Assembly (NCBI GenBank): GCA_041656735.1
Contig: JBBACY010000011.1
Location: forward strand, 19,136-83,135
DNA length: 64,000 bases
Origin: Perlabentimonas sp041656735
GTDB lineage: Bacteria; Bacteroidota; Bacteroidia; Bacteroidales; Tenuifilaceae
Reading direction: 5' to 3'
The position numbers and the translations under genes were made by a program. Positions 54,592 through 62,605 of this stretch are shown piece by piece (position 1 is the stretch's first letter; every line of letters starts with the position of its first letter). The notes beneath the pieces were generated by a model that did no database searches, was not told the DNA's origin, and saw only the letters and a list, made by a program, of their open reading frames with translations.

Positions 54592-55008
54592 CTAATTTTG
54601 CTTAGTGTGAGTAATAAAAATCCATTTTCTTCGAGCAATAACCAGCACGTACAAAATAAGCAGTAAATCAACTGCGAACAGTGCACCAAAAGTCCATTTA
54701 AGCCAAACGGTTTCAAAGTTTTTAGCAAAAACATATAAAATAACAATTGGCGCAGGTAGAATAATACCCATCTTACTAAACAGCATATTATGCGAGAATT
54801 CGATAATATCGCCATCGCTTACCATTAAATTTAACTTTTTGCTTGCCATCCAATTAAACTTAGCCTCTAGGGTGATAGGACTTTCATCTATCTCAATTTC
54901 TTGCGATTGGTTCTCTTGTAACGTGGCGACTTTGCTCCCATTAATATATACTCTAAATTTACTCTCATCGTAACTTTTACTTTTGTCCATTTTAATGGTT
55001 ACCTGCAT
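54592..55008 (-). CDS. small membrane protein with N-terminal beta domain
   Basis: A 138-residue protein. The first 60 residues look like a beta domain (FRVYINGSKVATLQENQSQEI), similar in style to PEGA-like repeats. Two hydrophobic segments follow (IILPAPIVILYVFAK and ALFAVDLLLILYVLVIA), and the C-terminus is basic. I do not recognise a family. It is 19 bases after the lipase-like gene and 3 bases before the GSCFA gene in a leftward run. Confidence 0.65.
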   Translation of the reverse strand: MQVTIKMDKSKSYDESKFRVYINGSKVATLQENQSQEIEIDESPITLEAKFNWMASKKLNLMVSDGDIIEFSHNMLFSKMGIILPAPIVILYVFAKNFETVWLKWTFGALFAVDLLLILYVLVIARRKWIFITHTKQN

Positions 55009-55027
55009 AAATACTCATTTTGAAAAA

Positions 55028-55861
55028 CTAATCGGCTATATTGCCGCTTATCCATTCGCAAATAATTCCAAACACCTCATCTTTAACCTTATCCTCATTG
55101 TGTAGTTCATGGTACATATCCTTAAAAGGTATAAAGCTACAGGTTTTGCAATTTTTAAGTAGCCCCGCTGAGGCATGGTAAGATGCGATAGAATCGGCAT
55201 CGCCATGAAGGAGCAGAAAAGGTTTATCCAGTTGTGCAATGTTAGCAATAGCATATTTGCCTGCCTTTGTAATCTCGGTTAGTAAGCGGGGTGTAATTTT
55301 GCCATGGTTAAGCGGGTCGGTTTTATAGTGCTCAACCACAGATTTGCTGTGTGACATACCGTTGGGGTTAACTGGAGCTTTTATTTGTAAAGCAGGGGCA
55401 ATCCTATTCAGAATGCTAACAAAAAAACGCAAAATTGGTGAGGGTTCGTTTGCTAATCTTATCCAAGGCGATGTGGCAATTAGTAAGCCAGGCTGCTTCT
55501 CTGTTAAGGCAAAATTAATGGCTATGTTACCGCCCATGCTATGCCCATATAGTACAATAGGAACGGATGGAAACAGTTGGCTAGCCTTTCGCATAATTAG
55601 CTTAACCTCTTCCATAAAAATATTGTAGTTGGGGATATGTCCTTTCTTTCCATCGGACTGCCCATGCCCGTAGTGATCCCATGCAATAAATGCATAGTTT
55701 TTTGCAACAAACCGCTGAGCCCAGCTGGTGTAGCGTAACGAATGCTCGCCCCAACCGTGGCATAAACAGATAACGGCTTGCGGAATTAAAGACTGGCTAG
55801 AATACCACGCAAAAATGTTTTCGCCAGAAGCTAGTGTTAATTGAATATTCTTTTGTTCCAT
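55028..55861 (-). CDS. alpha/beta hydrolase, monoglyceride-lipase/lysophospholipase type
   Basis: A 277-residue serine hydrolase without a signal peptide. The nucleophile elbow is LYGHSMGGN (Ser108), the oxyanion region HGWGEHSLRY, and the acid and base are in LHGDADSIASYHAS and MYHELHNE. The pattern fits Hydrolase_4, which hydrolyses monoacylglycerols or lysophospholipids. It is the first gene of a three-gene leftward run. Confidence 0.88.
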   Translation of the reverse strand: MEQKNIQLTLASGENIFAWYSSQSLIPQAVICLCHGWGEHSLRYTSWAQRFVAKNYAFIAWDHYGHGQSDGKKGHIPNYNIFMEEVKLIMRKASQLFPSVPIVLYGHSMGGNIAINFALTEKQPGLLIATSPWIRLANEPSPILRFFVSILNRIAPALQIKAPVNPNGMSHSKSVVEHYKTDPLNHGKITPRLLTEITKAGKYAIANIAQLDKPFLLLHGDADSIASYHASAGLLKNCKTCSFIPFKDMYHELHNEDKVKDEVFGIICEWISGNIAD

Positions 55862-55909
55862 ATGTAGTATTTAAAATAGTGTACCTATCTGAAAACAAGC
55901 AGAGCAATG

Positions 55910-56827
55910 CTAATCTTTATCTCCTCTGCAATTTAGCATAAACTGATCATACCCAGCCCTGCTAACAGGAGTTTCTTTGAAAATACTATCAAAATATTCT
56001 CGGGTTAAACTCCTAGCATCATCGCCACAAAGCCTAATAATAGAGGGCTTTGGCAGGATTTTCAAACTTGGGCTAATGGTTAACTTACTATTCCACGGAC
56101 AAACCTCCTGGCAAATATCACAGCCAAAACACCAGCCGTTTAGCGCTGATTTTTCGGTTTCGGTTAGGGGCGTTCGCTTTTCGATGGTTAAATACGAAAT
56201 GCACTTACGGGCATCAATAACACCTGGTTTAATAATTGCCCCAGTGGGGCACGCATCAATACAACGGGTGCAGCTTCCGCATCGATTTGGCTCTTCCGTA
56301 ACTGAAGGTTCGATATCGACATCGACAATAAGCTGCCCAATAAAAGTGTACGAACCAAGTTTGGGGTTTATAAGCATACCGTTTTTACCAATCCAGCCCA
56401 GCCCAGCCTTTTGAGCCCATACACGTTCGAGTACGGGTGCTGAATCGACAAAAGCACGACCAGTAATTGGCCCAAACTGCTGGCGTAGCATATCGAGCAT
56501 TTGCCATAACATTTGCTTAATAGTGGTGTGATAGTCGATACTAATGGCATAACGAGAAATTTTTGGAGCCTTTGTGGTTACCGAAGGGCTACCCGCATAG
56601 TAACTAACCAGAACCGAAATCACCGATTTTGCCCCCTCAACCAAAAGGGCTGGGTTTAGGCGTTTGTCAATATTTCGGGCCATATACCCCATCTCCCCAT
56701 TCATATTTTCGGCGAGCCAATAGCCCAGTTTCTCTTTTTGATTTTGAAGCAACGTAACCCTAGATACGCCAATAGCGTTAAAGCCAATAGCGTTGCAAAT
56801 ATTTTCGACAGAAGAAAGGGTAATCAT
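55910..56827 (-). CDS. queG: epoxyqueuosine reductase QueG
   Basis: A 305-residue enzyme that reduces epoxyqueuosine to queuosine in tRNA, using cobalamin and two 4Fe-4S clusters. The cluster motifs are CGSCTRCIDACPTGAI and CFGCDICQEVCPWN. WIGKNGMLINPKLGSYTFIG is the family core. The ATG at 56827 (MITLSSVENICNAIGFNAIGV) is chosen; the ATG at 56893 adds 22 residues not typical of the family. Confidence 0.92.
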   Translation of the reverse strand: MITLSSVENICNAIGFNAIGVSRVTLLQNQKEKLGYWLAENMNGEMGYMARNIDKRLNPALLVEGAKSVISVLVSYYAGSPSVTTKAPKISRYAISIDYHTTIKQMLWQMLDMLRQQFGPITGRAFVDSAPVLERVWAQKAGLGWIGKNGMLINPKLGSYTFIGQLIVDVDIEPSVTEEPNRCGSCTRCIDACPTGAIIKPGVIDARKCISYLTIEKRTPLTETEKSALNGWCFGCDICQEVCPWNSKLTISPSLKILPKPSIIRLCGDDARSLTREYFDSIFKETPVSRAGYDQFMLNCRGDKD

Positions 56828-56914
56828 CAGGCTTAAAAGGCTGTTAGTTATTCTATCTTCAAGTTTAGGCAAAATTCTTTTTGTTACCAACAAAAATTAT
56901 TTAGATAATTTTTT

Positions 56915-56922
56915 TATGTTTG
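56915..56922 (+). promoter_or_regulatory. candidate -7 element for the lysine-rich protein gene
   Basis: TATGTTTG matches TAnnTTTG fully, 38 bases before the ATG at 56960. The earlier ATG at 56924 would lie at the predicted transcription start, which supports the downstream choice. Confidence 0.5.
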
Positions 56923-56959
56923 TATGATCAATTCCTTTACTCCACTTTATACTCCCTTA

Positions 56960-57520
56960 ATGAAAAGACTGATTTTTACAGTTTTTACAGCATTAATACT
57001 TAGCTTTCAACTACAAGCGCAGGAAGTTGTTAAGGTTGATAGAATTACCCGCTACAGGCAGAGCCTTGAAAAGGCCCGCAACAGGATTGATGGTGTGCAA
57101 GCCAAGATGGAAGAAGGAAAACAGATGGAGGCTGAGGGAAAAGCACTCAAGAAATCGTCGAAAAGTGAAAAAAAAGCGTTTGCAAAACAGCAAAAGAGTT
57201 TAACAAAAGTCTTTAACAAAAAGAAGAAACGCCTGTCAAAGAGAATGAAATCGAAGGACAGGGAAGAAAAGGCGGATGCAAGGGTTGAACTAAAGGAACT
57301 TTCGACAGAATACAAAAAAGAGTTAAAAGAGGCAAAAGCCAAGGTTAAGGAAGCCGAAAGAGATTATAAAAAGTCGGATAAACTAATTAGCAAGGGCAAA
57401 GCCAACGCAAAGAAGAACAAGAAAAAGCTTAAGGACATAAAGAAAAAGTTTAAAATAGCAGAAGAAAGGCTAGAGAATGCTATAGCTAAGCAAGACGCAA
57501 AAGACGCTGAAGAGGATTAA
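56960..57520 (+). CDS. secreted lysine-rich coiled-coil protein
   Basis: A 186-residue protein with a signal peptide (MKRLIFTVFTALILSFQLQAQ) from the ATG at 56960. The rest is almost entirely charged helix, with dense Lys/Glu heptad-like runs such as EKKAFAKQQKSLTKVFNKKK and GKANAKKNKKKLKDIKKKFK, and an acidic end (AKQDAKDAEED). It could be a periplasmic coiled-coil or a polyanion-binding protein, and no family is recognised. It stands alone, with a promoter candidate and a terminator. Confidence 0.7.
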   Translation: MKRLIFTVFTALILSFQLQAQEVVKVDRITRYRQSLEKARNRIDGVQAKMEEGKQMEAEGKALKKSSKSEKKAFAKQQKSLTKVFNKKKKRLSKRMKSKDREEKADARVELKELSTEYKKELKEAKAKVKEAERDYKKSDKLISKGKANAKKNKKKLKDIKKKFKIAEERLENAIAKQDAKDAEED

Positions 57521-57572
57521 GTTCTCTCCCCTCTCTCCCCAATTAAACAGCCCCGATTTTTTAACGCAAATA

Positions 57573-57597
57573 GCGCAATTTGATCCTAAAATTGCGC
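57573..57597 (+). terminator. terminator after the lysine-rich protein gene
   Basis: A perfect 9-base stem (57573-57581 with 57589-57597) with a 7-base loop and a T-rich tail. Confidence 0.8.
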
Positions 57598-57599
57598 CT

Positions 57600-58018
57600 A
57601 TTTTTATTGAATTCACTACCCCCATCCCCACATTTACTGACAAAAATTCTCTGGAAACGAGAAATTAGCCTCGAGCTAGCTTGAAACTGCATGAGGCGAT
57701 AAATTCATTCTAAGGAAAATATTTTACCAACACTGCTCCCATACCCTCCTAATACACATAAATAGCAATTTATCAACATATATTACTGTATGAAGTACCA
57801 CTAAATTGATTCATTCTAAACTACGCAACCGTTTGAAATTTTTGCGATTTAGTTTGGCATACTACAATTTTATCTGCTTAATTTGTTGCTGCAAACCCCT
57901 AAAAAATATTGTTTGGATAATTGGAAAGCACAAAACGAAACTCAAAGTATGACATACACGGATTAAAAGAGGTGTGATATTTTGTGCATACTTATATTCT
58001 CAATTTAACCCTTAAACC
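57600..58018. other. AT-rich intergenic region
   Basis: About 420 bases with no coding frame I can support. It is the leader of the helix-turn-helix frame that follows. No clear primary-sigma promoter or structured RNA is seen. Confidence 0.5.
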
Positions 58019-58285
58019 ATAAATATTATACAGCTACAGGAACTACTCGAAGGGCTGGTAAAACTAATAGAACACGAGTGCACAGGAACACCAGCCGAGC
58101 TTGCCCAGCAACTCGGGGTAACCGACCGTACCGTAAAGCGCTACATCGCTCAGCTGCGCGATATGGGTGCCGACATTAAGTACTGCACTCACCTTAATAG
58201 CTACTATTTTGCTAGCCCCATAACTTTTAGGTTTGGGTTTGAGCCTATAACAGATGTTGACGAGTGCTCATTAGGGGGGGGGTAA
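58019..58285 (+). pseudogene. small helix-turn-helix protein without a standard start, ending at a G9 tract
   Basis: An 88-codon open frame not found by ATG-based calling. It follows an in-frame stop at 58013 and has no ATG, GTG or TTG before its HTH; possible starts are ATA (58019) or ATT (58025). It encodes LAQQLGVTDRTVKRYIAQLR, a helix-turn-helix, then DMGADIKYCTHLNSYYFASP and FRFGFEPITDVDECSLGGG. The sequence is clearly GC-richer than its surroundings. Small HTH proteins of this shape are widespread in Bacteroidota. The frame stops at TAA immediately after nine G (58274-58282), so a one-base change would alter the C-terminus. It may be a decayed gene, use a non-standard start, or be phase-variable. 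Confidence 0.6.
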
Positions 58286-58420
58286 TGCGCATATAGTGAG
58301 CAACATAACCACAAAACGGTTTGCGTTTCTAAAAAATTTTTTTTTAATAGAAACATTAAATTGCAGCATCCGCGTATTTTTCACATATACAACAGTTTAG
58401 GGATTGCGGCAAGCAAAAAG

Positions 58421-58441
58421 ATGTTGCATAACATGCAACAT
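58421..58441. repeat. inverted repeat downstream of the HTH frame
   Basis: ATGTTGCAT (58421-58429) and ATGCAACAT (58433-58441) form a perfect 9-base inverted repeat around AAC. It could be an operator for an HTH protein or an RNA hairpin. Confidence 0.55.
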
Positions 58442-58450
58442 AAAACCCTG

Positions 58451-58467
58451 GGGACATGTGGTGTCCC
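58451..58467. repeat. second short hairpin upstream of the lipoprotein gene
   Basis: GGGACA (58451-58456) and TGTCCC (58462-58467) pair with a 5-base loop. It lies 10 bases after the first inverted repeat and about 100 bases before the lipoprotein ATG. Confidence 0.45.
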
Positions 58468-58564
58468 TGAGACGAGTTACCTTTGATATGTCAAAACATC
58501 CTGAATGGGCCCAAATAATGAGTTTTGATGCTAAAGTGTTATTAACCTAAAAAAGCAAATAAAA

Positions 58565-59524
58565 ATGAAACGAATTAATTCCTATTTAACGGTTTGTCTA
58601 TTGATTTTTCTTTCTTGTTCATGCATAAAACAAGAGCCATTGAACCCAGAACTAACCGCTTTAGAAAAGCAATTTAATGTGGAAGTAGTTGAAGGCCGTC
58701 TTATTTTCAAAGACAAAGAGAGTTTTGATAAAGCAATTGACTATATTCAACAATCATCGGCAAATCTAGAGATTTTCAATAGTACTTACAAAGATTTCTG
58801 TTCAAGTTACTCCGCTTTTGAAAGAATAAGCGATGAGTTTTTTCAAAGGGAACAAAATGGTGAGAAAAATGATTTTGAGAAAGTGAAGAATGTTGGTGCG
58901 CTTGTAAAACATGGTGATGATTTATATTTTGAACCTATTGTGCCTGTAGATGCATTGTCATCTATTTTTAATGAGGATGGTATTGTTCAAATAGCTGATT
59001 CAATTTATAAGTTTACTCAAGAATATACTATTCAAGGGCATGTTAATCATCTGCAAGAAATACTAAACATTGATTCAAGTAGCAAAAATGAAAACTTCAC
59101 TTTTCATAAGAACATAGTTGAAAACATTGAAGTAGATGGCATTAAAAATAATGAAAAGTGTAGAGTAGATTATAACTCGAGATACCGAAGGTTAAGAGGT
59201 GGTGCATGGACCGTTAGGTTGCATTTGTATAATTCGGTGTATATTTCATCAACTAACCTAAGGCGGCCATGCAGAGGAAGATTATGCCCATGGTTCCGAA
59301 GAGCCACTGATTATATTGAAGTAAGCGCAACGGGTACTTGGCATTACCCTGGTTTCCCAGAGAACTCGTTTGATTTTTCAAAGAATGGCACAAATACGGC
59401 TAGAGTTTCAAAAAATCTTGATTTTACGGTAAATGCAAATCTATACCCTGAAATAAAAACTTTTGAAGGGTATCATATGTTAGAATGGGGAGAAACTACT
59501 GTTCAATGTAATTCGAATCTGTAA
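58565..59524 (+). CDS. lipoprotein of unknown function
   Basis: A 319-residue lipoprotein with a signal ending LIFLSCSC (acylated Cys18 or Cys20). The N-terminal half is acidic and helical (FDKAIDYIQQSSANLEIFNS). The C-terminal half is distinct: after an Arg-rich stretch (YNSRYRRLRGGAWTVRLHLY, then RRPCRGRLCPWFRRATDYIE) it becomes beta-rich and ends HMLEWGETTVQCNSNL. I do not recognise a family. Codon use looks more AT-rich than in the neighbouring TonB operon. A strong terminator follows, so it is a single-gene unit. Confidence 0.65.
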   Translation: MKRINSYLTVCLLIFLSCSCIKQEPLNPELTALEKQFNVEVVEGRLIFKDKESFDKAIDYIQQSSANLEIFNSTYKDFCSSYSAFERISDEFFQREQNGEKNDFEKVKNVGALVKHGDDLYFEPIVPVDALSSIFNEDGIVQIADSIYKFTQEYTIQGHVNHLQEILNIDSSSKNENFTFHKNIVENIEVDGIKNNEKCRVDYNSRYRRLRGGAWTVRLHLYNSVYISSTNLRRPCRGRLCPWFRRATDYIEVSATGTWHYPGFPENSFDFSKNGTNTARVSKNLDFTVNANLYPEIKTFEGYHMLEWGETTVQCNSNL

Positions 59525-59534
59525 CTATAGGAGT

Positions 59535-59575
59535 AACCTAAATAAGCCATACTCTAGGCTTATTTAGGTTTTTTT
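59535..59575 (+). terminator. terminator of the unknown lipoprotein gene
   Basis: A perfect 14-base stem (59535-59548 with 59557-59570) with an 8-base loop and a T run, 10 bases after the stop. Confidence 0.9.
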
Positions 59576-59611
59576 ATGAAACATTTTTCAGATTCTACAA
59601 AAATATGTATG

Positions 59612-59619
59612 TATGTTTG
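59612..59619 (+). promoter_or_regulatory. candidate -7 element of the TonB receptor operon
   Basis: TATGTTTG matches TAnnTTTG fully, about 30 bases before the ATG of the barrel gene and just past the preceding terminator. The -33 region is weak. Confidence 0.5.
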
Positions 59620-59650
59620 TAATAGTCGTTAACTAAAATCAAGGTAATAA

Positions 59651-60229
59651 ATGAAAGCCTTTTATGCATCATTATTTTTACTCGCTATCACCTTTCAAAC
59701 TTTCGCGCAGGAAGCCTCGGCTGAAAAGAAAGTTGGAGGACTTCAGGTGGGCTTAATTAACAACAATGGGGGTGTAGCCTATTATCACGAGCAAATAATA
59801 TCACATAATTTCACGCTAAGAGGAGAGGCAATTGTAGGTTTTGGGTGGCTTAACAAGTCGGTAATTTGCGCACCAACATTAGCCATTCAACCTCGCTGGT
59901 ACTACAACCTCAATAAAAGAGAATCTTCTGGCAACAATGTAACAAGGAACTCGGCAAATTTTTTAGGACTACATGCATCATACAAGCTTCCTTACAACCT
60001 GGGGTATAATTCGGATATATCTCAATGGGAAAGCAATGGCTTTAAGGGGCAGAATAGCGTTAACTTGGCAGCAAACTGGGGCATTAGAAGAGCTTTAGGC
60101 AGTAGGTTAAATTACGAAGTTGGAGTAGGTTTAGGTTATAGGTATTATACTAACAAAGACTATCGACTAGCCAATGCTCCGTTGTTCTTAAGCCTAAGCT
60201 TAAGGTTTGGTTTCGATATTTACAAGTAG
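59651..60229 (+). CDS. small outer-membrane beta-barrel protein
   Basis: A 192-residue protein with a signal peptide (MKAFYASLFLLAITFQTFAQ). The mature part alternates as membrane strands (LRGEAIVGFGWLNKSVICAP, LNYEVGVGLGYRYYTNKDY) and ends LSLSLRFGFDIYK. Length suggests about eight strands. It lies 14 bases before the TonB-dependent receptor gene and is probably in its operon. Confidence 0.7.
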   Translation: MKAFYASLFLLAITFQTFAQEASAEKKVGGLQVGLINNNGGVAYYHEQIISHNFTLRGEAIVGFGWLNKSVICAPTLAIQPRWYYNLNKRESSGNNVTRNSANFLGLHASYKLPYNLGYNSDISQWESNGFKGQNSVNLAANWGIRRALGSRLNYEVGVGLGYRYYTNKDYRLANAPLFLSLSLRFGFDIYK

Positions 60230-60243
60230 TTTACATACTGCCA

Positions 60244-62601
60244 ATGATAAATTTTTTGAGAACAACCATAGCTGTTGTTATTTTGATTTTTACGGCTACA
60301 TTATCATTATGGTCTCAAGGGGTAACGCTGCACGGATTTGTTAGGGAAAAGGGGACTGACGAGAGCCTTCCAGGAGCCACAATAGCCCTTGCAGATAGAA
60401 CCAGGGGCGTAGTTTCCAATGAGTATGGTTACTTCAGCCTTATGCTTGCCAAAGGCAAGGTGGATATACAGGTTTCTTTTGTTGGATACCAGCCTGCTTT
60501 ATATACTCTAAAAATGGTTTCTGATAGTATGGTGATTTTTCATCTGGAACCAACAAGTATAGAGGAAGTAAGAATTGTTTCGCGGCGTGTTGACATATCG
60601 GCTAACGACCCAAATATGACCACGTTAAGCATGAAACAGGTAAAGAAAATACCTCCCCTTCTGGGCGAACATGATATAATGAAAGCTTTGGCACTTACTG
60701 CGGGAGTAAATACTGGAACCGATGGTAGTTCAAGCATACATGTACGAGGTGGTACACCCGACCAAAACCTGGTGCTTCTCGATGGAGCCACCGTGTACAA
60801 TAACAATCATTTATTCGGCTTGTTCTCGGTTTTCAACCCAGAAGCAATACAAAGTGTTGAAATAATTAAGAATGGATACCCGGCACGTTTTGGGGGTAGG
60901 CTCTCATCGGTGGTTAATGTTAGTATGAAAGAAGGCAACCGAGAGCGCATAAAGTCAAACCTAAGCATTGGCCCATTAACGTCTCAGTTCACCATAGATG
61001 GACCCGTAGCTAAAGATAAATCGTCATTTATGTTTTCATCGAGAGCGGCTTACCTAAGTATTATTGGGTTACCATCCATGTATCTTTATGCGTACCCTAA
61101 CTCAGGTGTCAATAGCTATTTCAACTATATTATGTATGATGTGAATGCCAAGTTTAATCATTCGTTCTCGGAAAACAGCAAGCTATTTGTGAGCCTTTAC
61201 GCTGGCGATGATTTGTTTTACCGCAAGGAGCGTTTTGCAGACGAGGAATCGAAAACCGATTTTGGTTGGGGAAACAAAACGGCGAGCATCAGGTACATAT
61301 CAAGCTCCTCTCCTCGATTTTTTAGTGAAAGCATGATGTCGGTAAACACCTTTAAATTTGGGCAAGGTTACAACACCAAAAGCTTAAGTAACGAGGGAGT
61401 TGCATCAAGCCCACAGTCATTGCTTATATCATCAAGCGTTTTTGATGTAACACTTCGGCAAAGGGTTGAGTACACCCTTAACTCAAAGCACAGGTTAACT
61501 GGGGGTGCGGAGATACAACGACAGAGCCTTAGACCAGACCAGTACAGCCTCTCACAAAATGTTTTACCCTCAGGCTACCCTTCTGAAAGGAAAACGGAGT
61601 ACCTTTTTTACACCACAAGCATATACCTCGAAGATTTTTTTACTAATCGGTATTTTACGCTAAGAGCAGGAATTAGGGGTAGCGTTTTTTATGTGGGAGA
61701 CACTCGTTACCACTCTATAGAGCCTAGGGTTAACCTGGAAATTCCATTAGGAAAATACTCGGGTATTAATTTAGCATATTCTAAAATTAAGCAGCCATTA
61801 CATCTGCTATCTAGACCCTCGCAAACATTGCCCGTAGATGTTTGGGTGCCGGTTACTAGTTCAATTCCACCCCAGGAGGCAAACCAATATTCTGTAGGCT
61901 ATACCCTTAGGGCTAAAGGTGCGCCATATAAGCTAAGCTTGGCATCGTACTTTAAACCAACAAAAAAATTAATTGACTACCAGGTTGGACTCGATTATAC
62001 AGCCAACCTTACCAATACATGGGAAGAAATTATTGAAACAGATGGTATTGGGAAAGCTTATGGGATAGAGCTTATGATAGAGAAAACCGAGGGGCGATTG
62101 AATGGCTGGATAGCATACACCTTAGCCCGAAATAAGCGAAAGTTTAGCGGTATAAACAATGGGGAGTGGTTTAATGCACGTTACGACAGGTTGCATGACC
62201 TTAATATTGTTGCATCTTATAACATAACAGATAAGTGGAAGGTGTCGTCAGTATTTACCATCAATTCAGGCTTGGTAACAACCATCCCAACTACGTACAT
62301 TCTCGATGTATATGGCGATGAGATACCTGTATTTACAAGAAGAAATAATTACCGTATGCCTTTATACCATAGGCTCGATATTGCATTTACCAAGGAGTAT
62401 ATTTCAAAAAAAGGGCACAAATCATCAATTTCATTTGGGGCGTACAATGCATATGCCAACAGTAATGCTCAGTATATGGAGTTAACTAAGCATAATCAAT
62501 TCGAAGGAAATAATAGGGAGTACCTAGGATTTCGAAATGCATACTCAACGGGAACCATCTTTGGCTTTATACCTTTTTTCAGCTACAATATTCAATTTTA
62601 A
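60244..62601 (+). CDS. TonB-dependent receptor with N-terminal carboxypeptidase-regulatory-like domain
   Basis: A 785-residue outer-membrane receptor. After a signal peptide comes a CarboxypepD_reg-like domain (about 25-110: VTLHGFVREKGTDESLPGAT to FVGYQPALY). The plug follows with SSIHVRGGTPDQNLVLLDGA and NGYPARFGGRLSSVVNV. A 22-strand-type barrel ends FGFIPFFSYNIQF. The ligand is unknown. It is not a SusC (no SusD partner) and pairs with DUF4249, as many iron- or peptide-type receptors in Bacteroidota do. Confidence 0.92.
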   Translation: MINFLRTTIAVVILIFTATLSLWSQGVTLHGFVREKGTDESLPGATIALADRTRGVVSNEYGYFSLMLAKGKVDIQVSFVGYQPALYTLKMVSDSMVIFHLEPTSIEEVRIVSRRVDISANDPNMTTLSMKQVKKIPPLLGEHDIMKALALTAGVNTGTDGSSSIHVRGGTPDQNLVLLDGATVYNNNHLFGLFSVFNPEAIQSVEIIKNGYPARFGGRLSSVVNVSMKEGNRERIKSNLSIGPLTSQFTIDGPVAKDKSSFMFSSRAAYLSIIGLPSMYLYAYPNSGVNSYFNYIMYDVNAKFNHSFSENSKLFVSLYAGDDLFYRKERFADEESKTDFGWGNKTASIRYISSSSPRFFSESMMSVNTFKFGQGYNTKSLSNEGVASSPQSLLISSSVFDVTLRQRVEYTLNSKHRLTGGAEIQRQSLRPDQYSLSQNVLPSGYPSERKTEYLFYTTSIYLEDFFTNRYFTLRAGIRGSVFYVGDTRYHSIEPRVNLEIPLGKYSGINLAYSKIKQPLHLLSRPSQTLPVDVWVPVTSSIPPQEANQYSVGYTLRAKGAPYKLSLASYFKPTKKLIDYQVGLDYTANLTNTWEEIIETDGIGKAYGIELMIEKTEGRLNGWIAYTLARNKRKFSGINNGEWFNARYDRLHDLNIVASYNITDKWKVSSVFTINSGLVTTIPTTYILDVYGDEIPVFTRRNNYRMPLYHRLDIAFTKEYISKKGHKSSISFGAYNAYANSNAQYMELTKHNQFEGNNREYLGFRNAYSTGTIFGFIPFFSYNIQF

Positions 62602-62605
62602 CCCA

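Noticed and set aside
60244..62601. SusC/SusD-type polysaccharide locus
   Set aside because: There is no SusD homologue or glycosidase nearby, and the partner is DUF4249.
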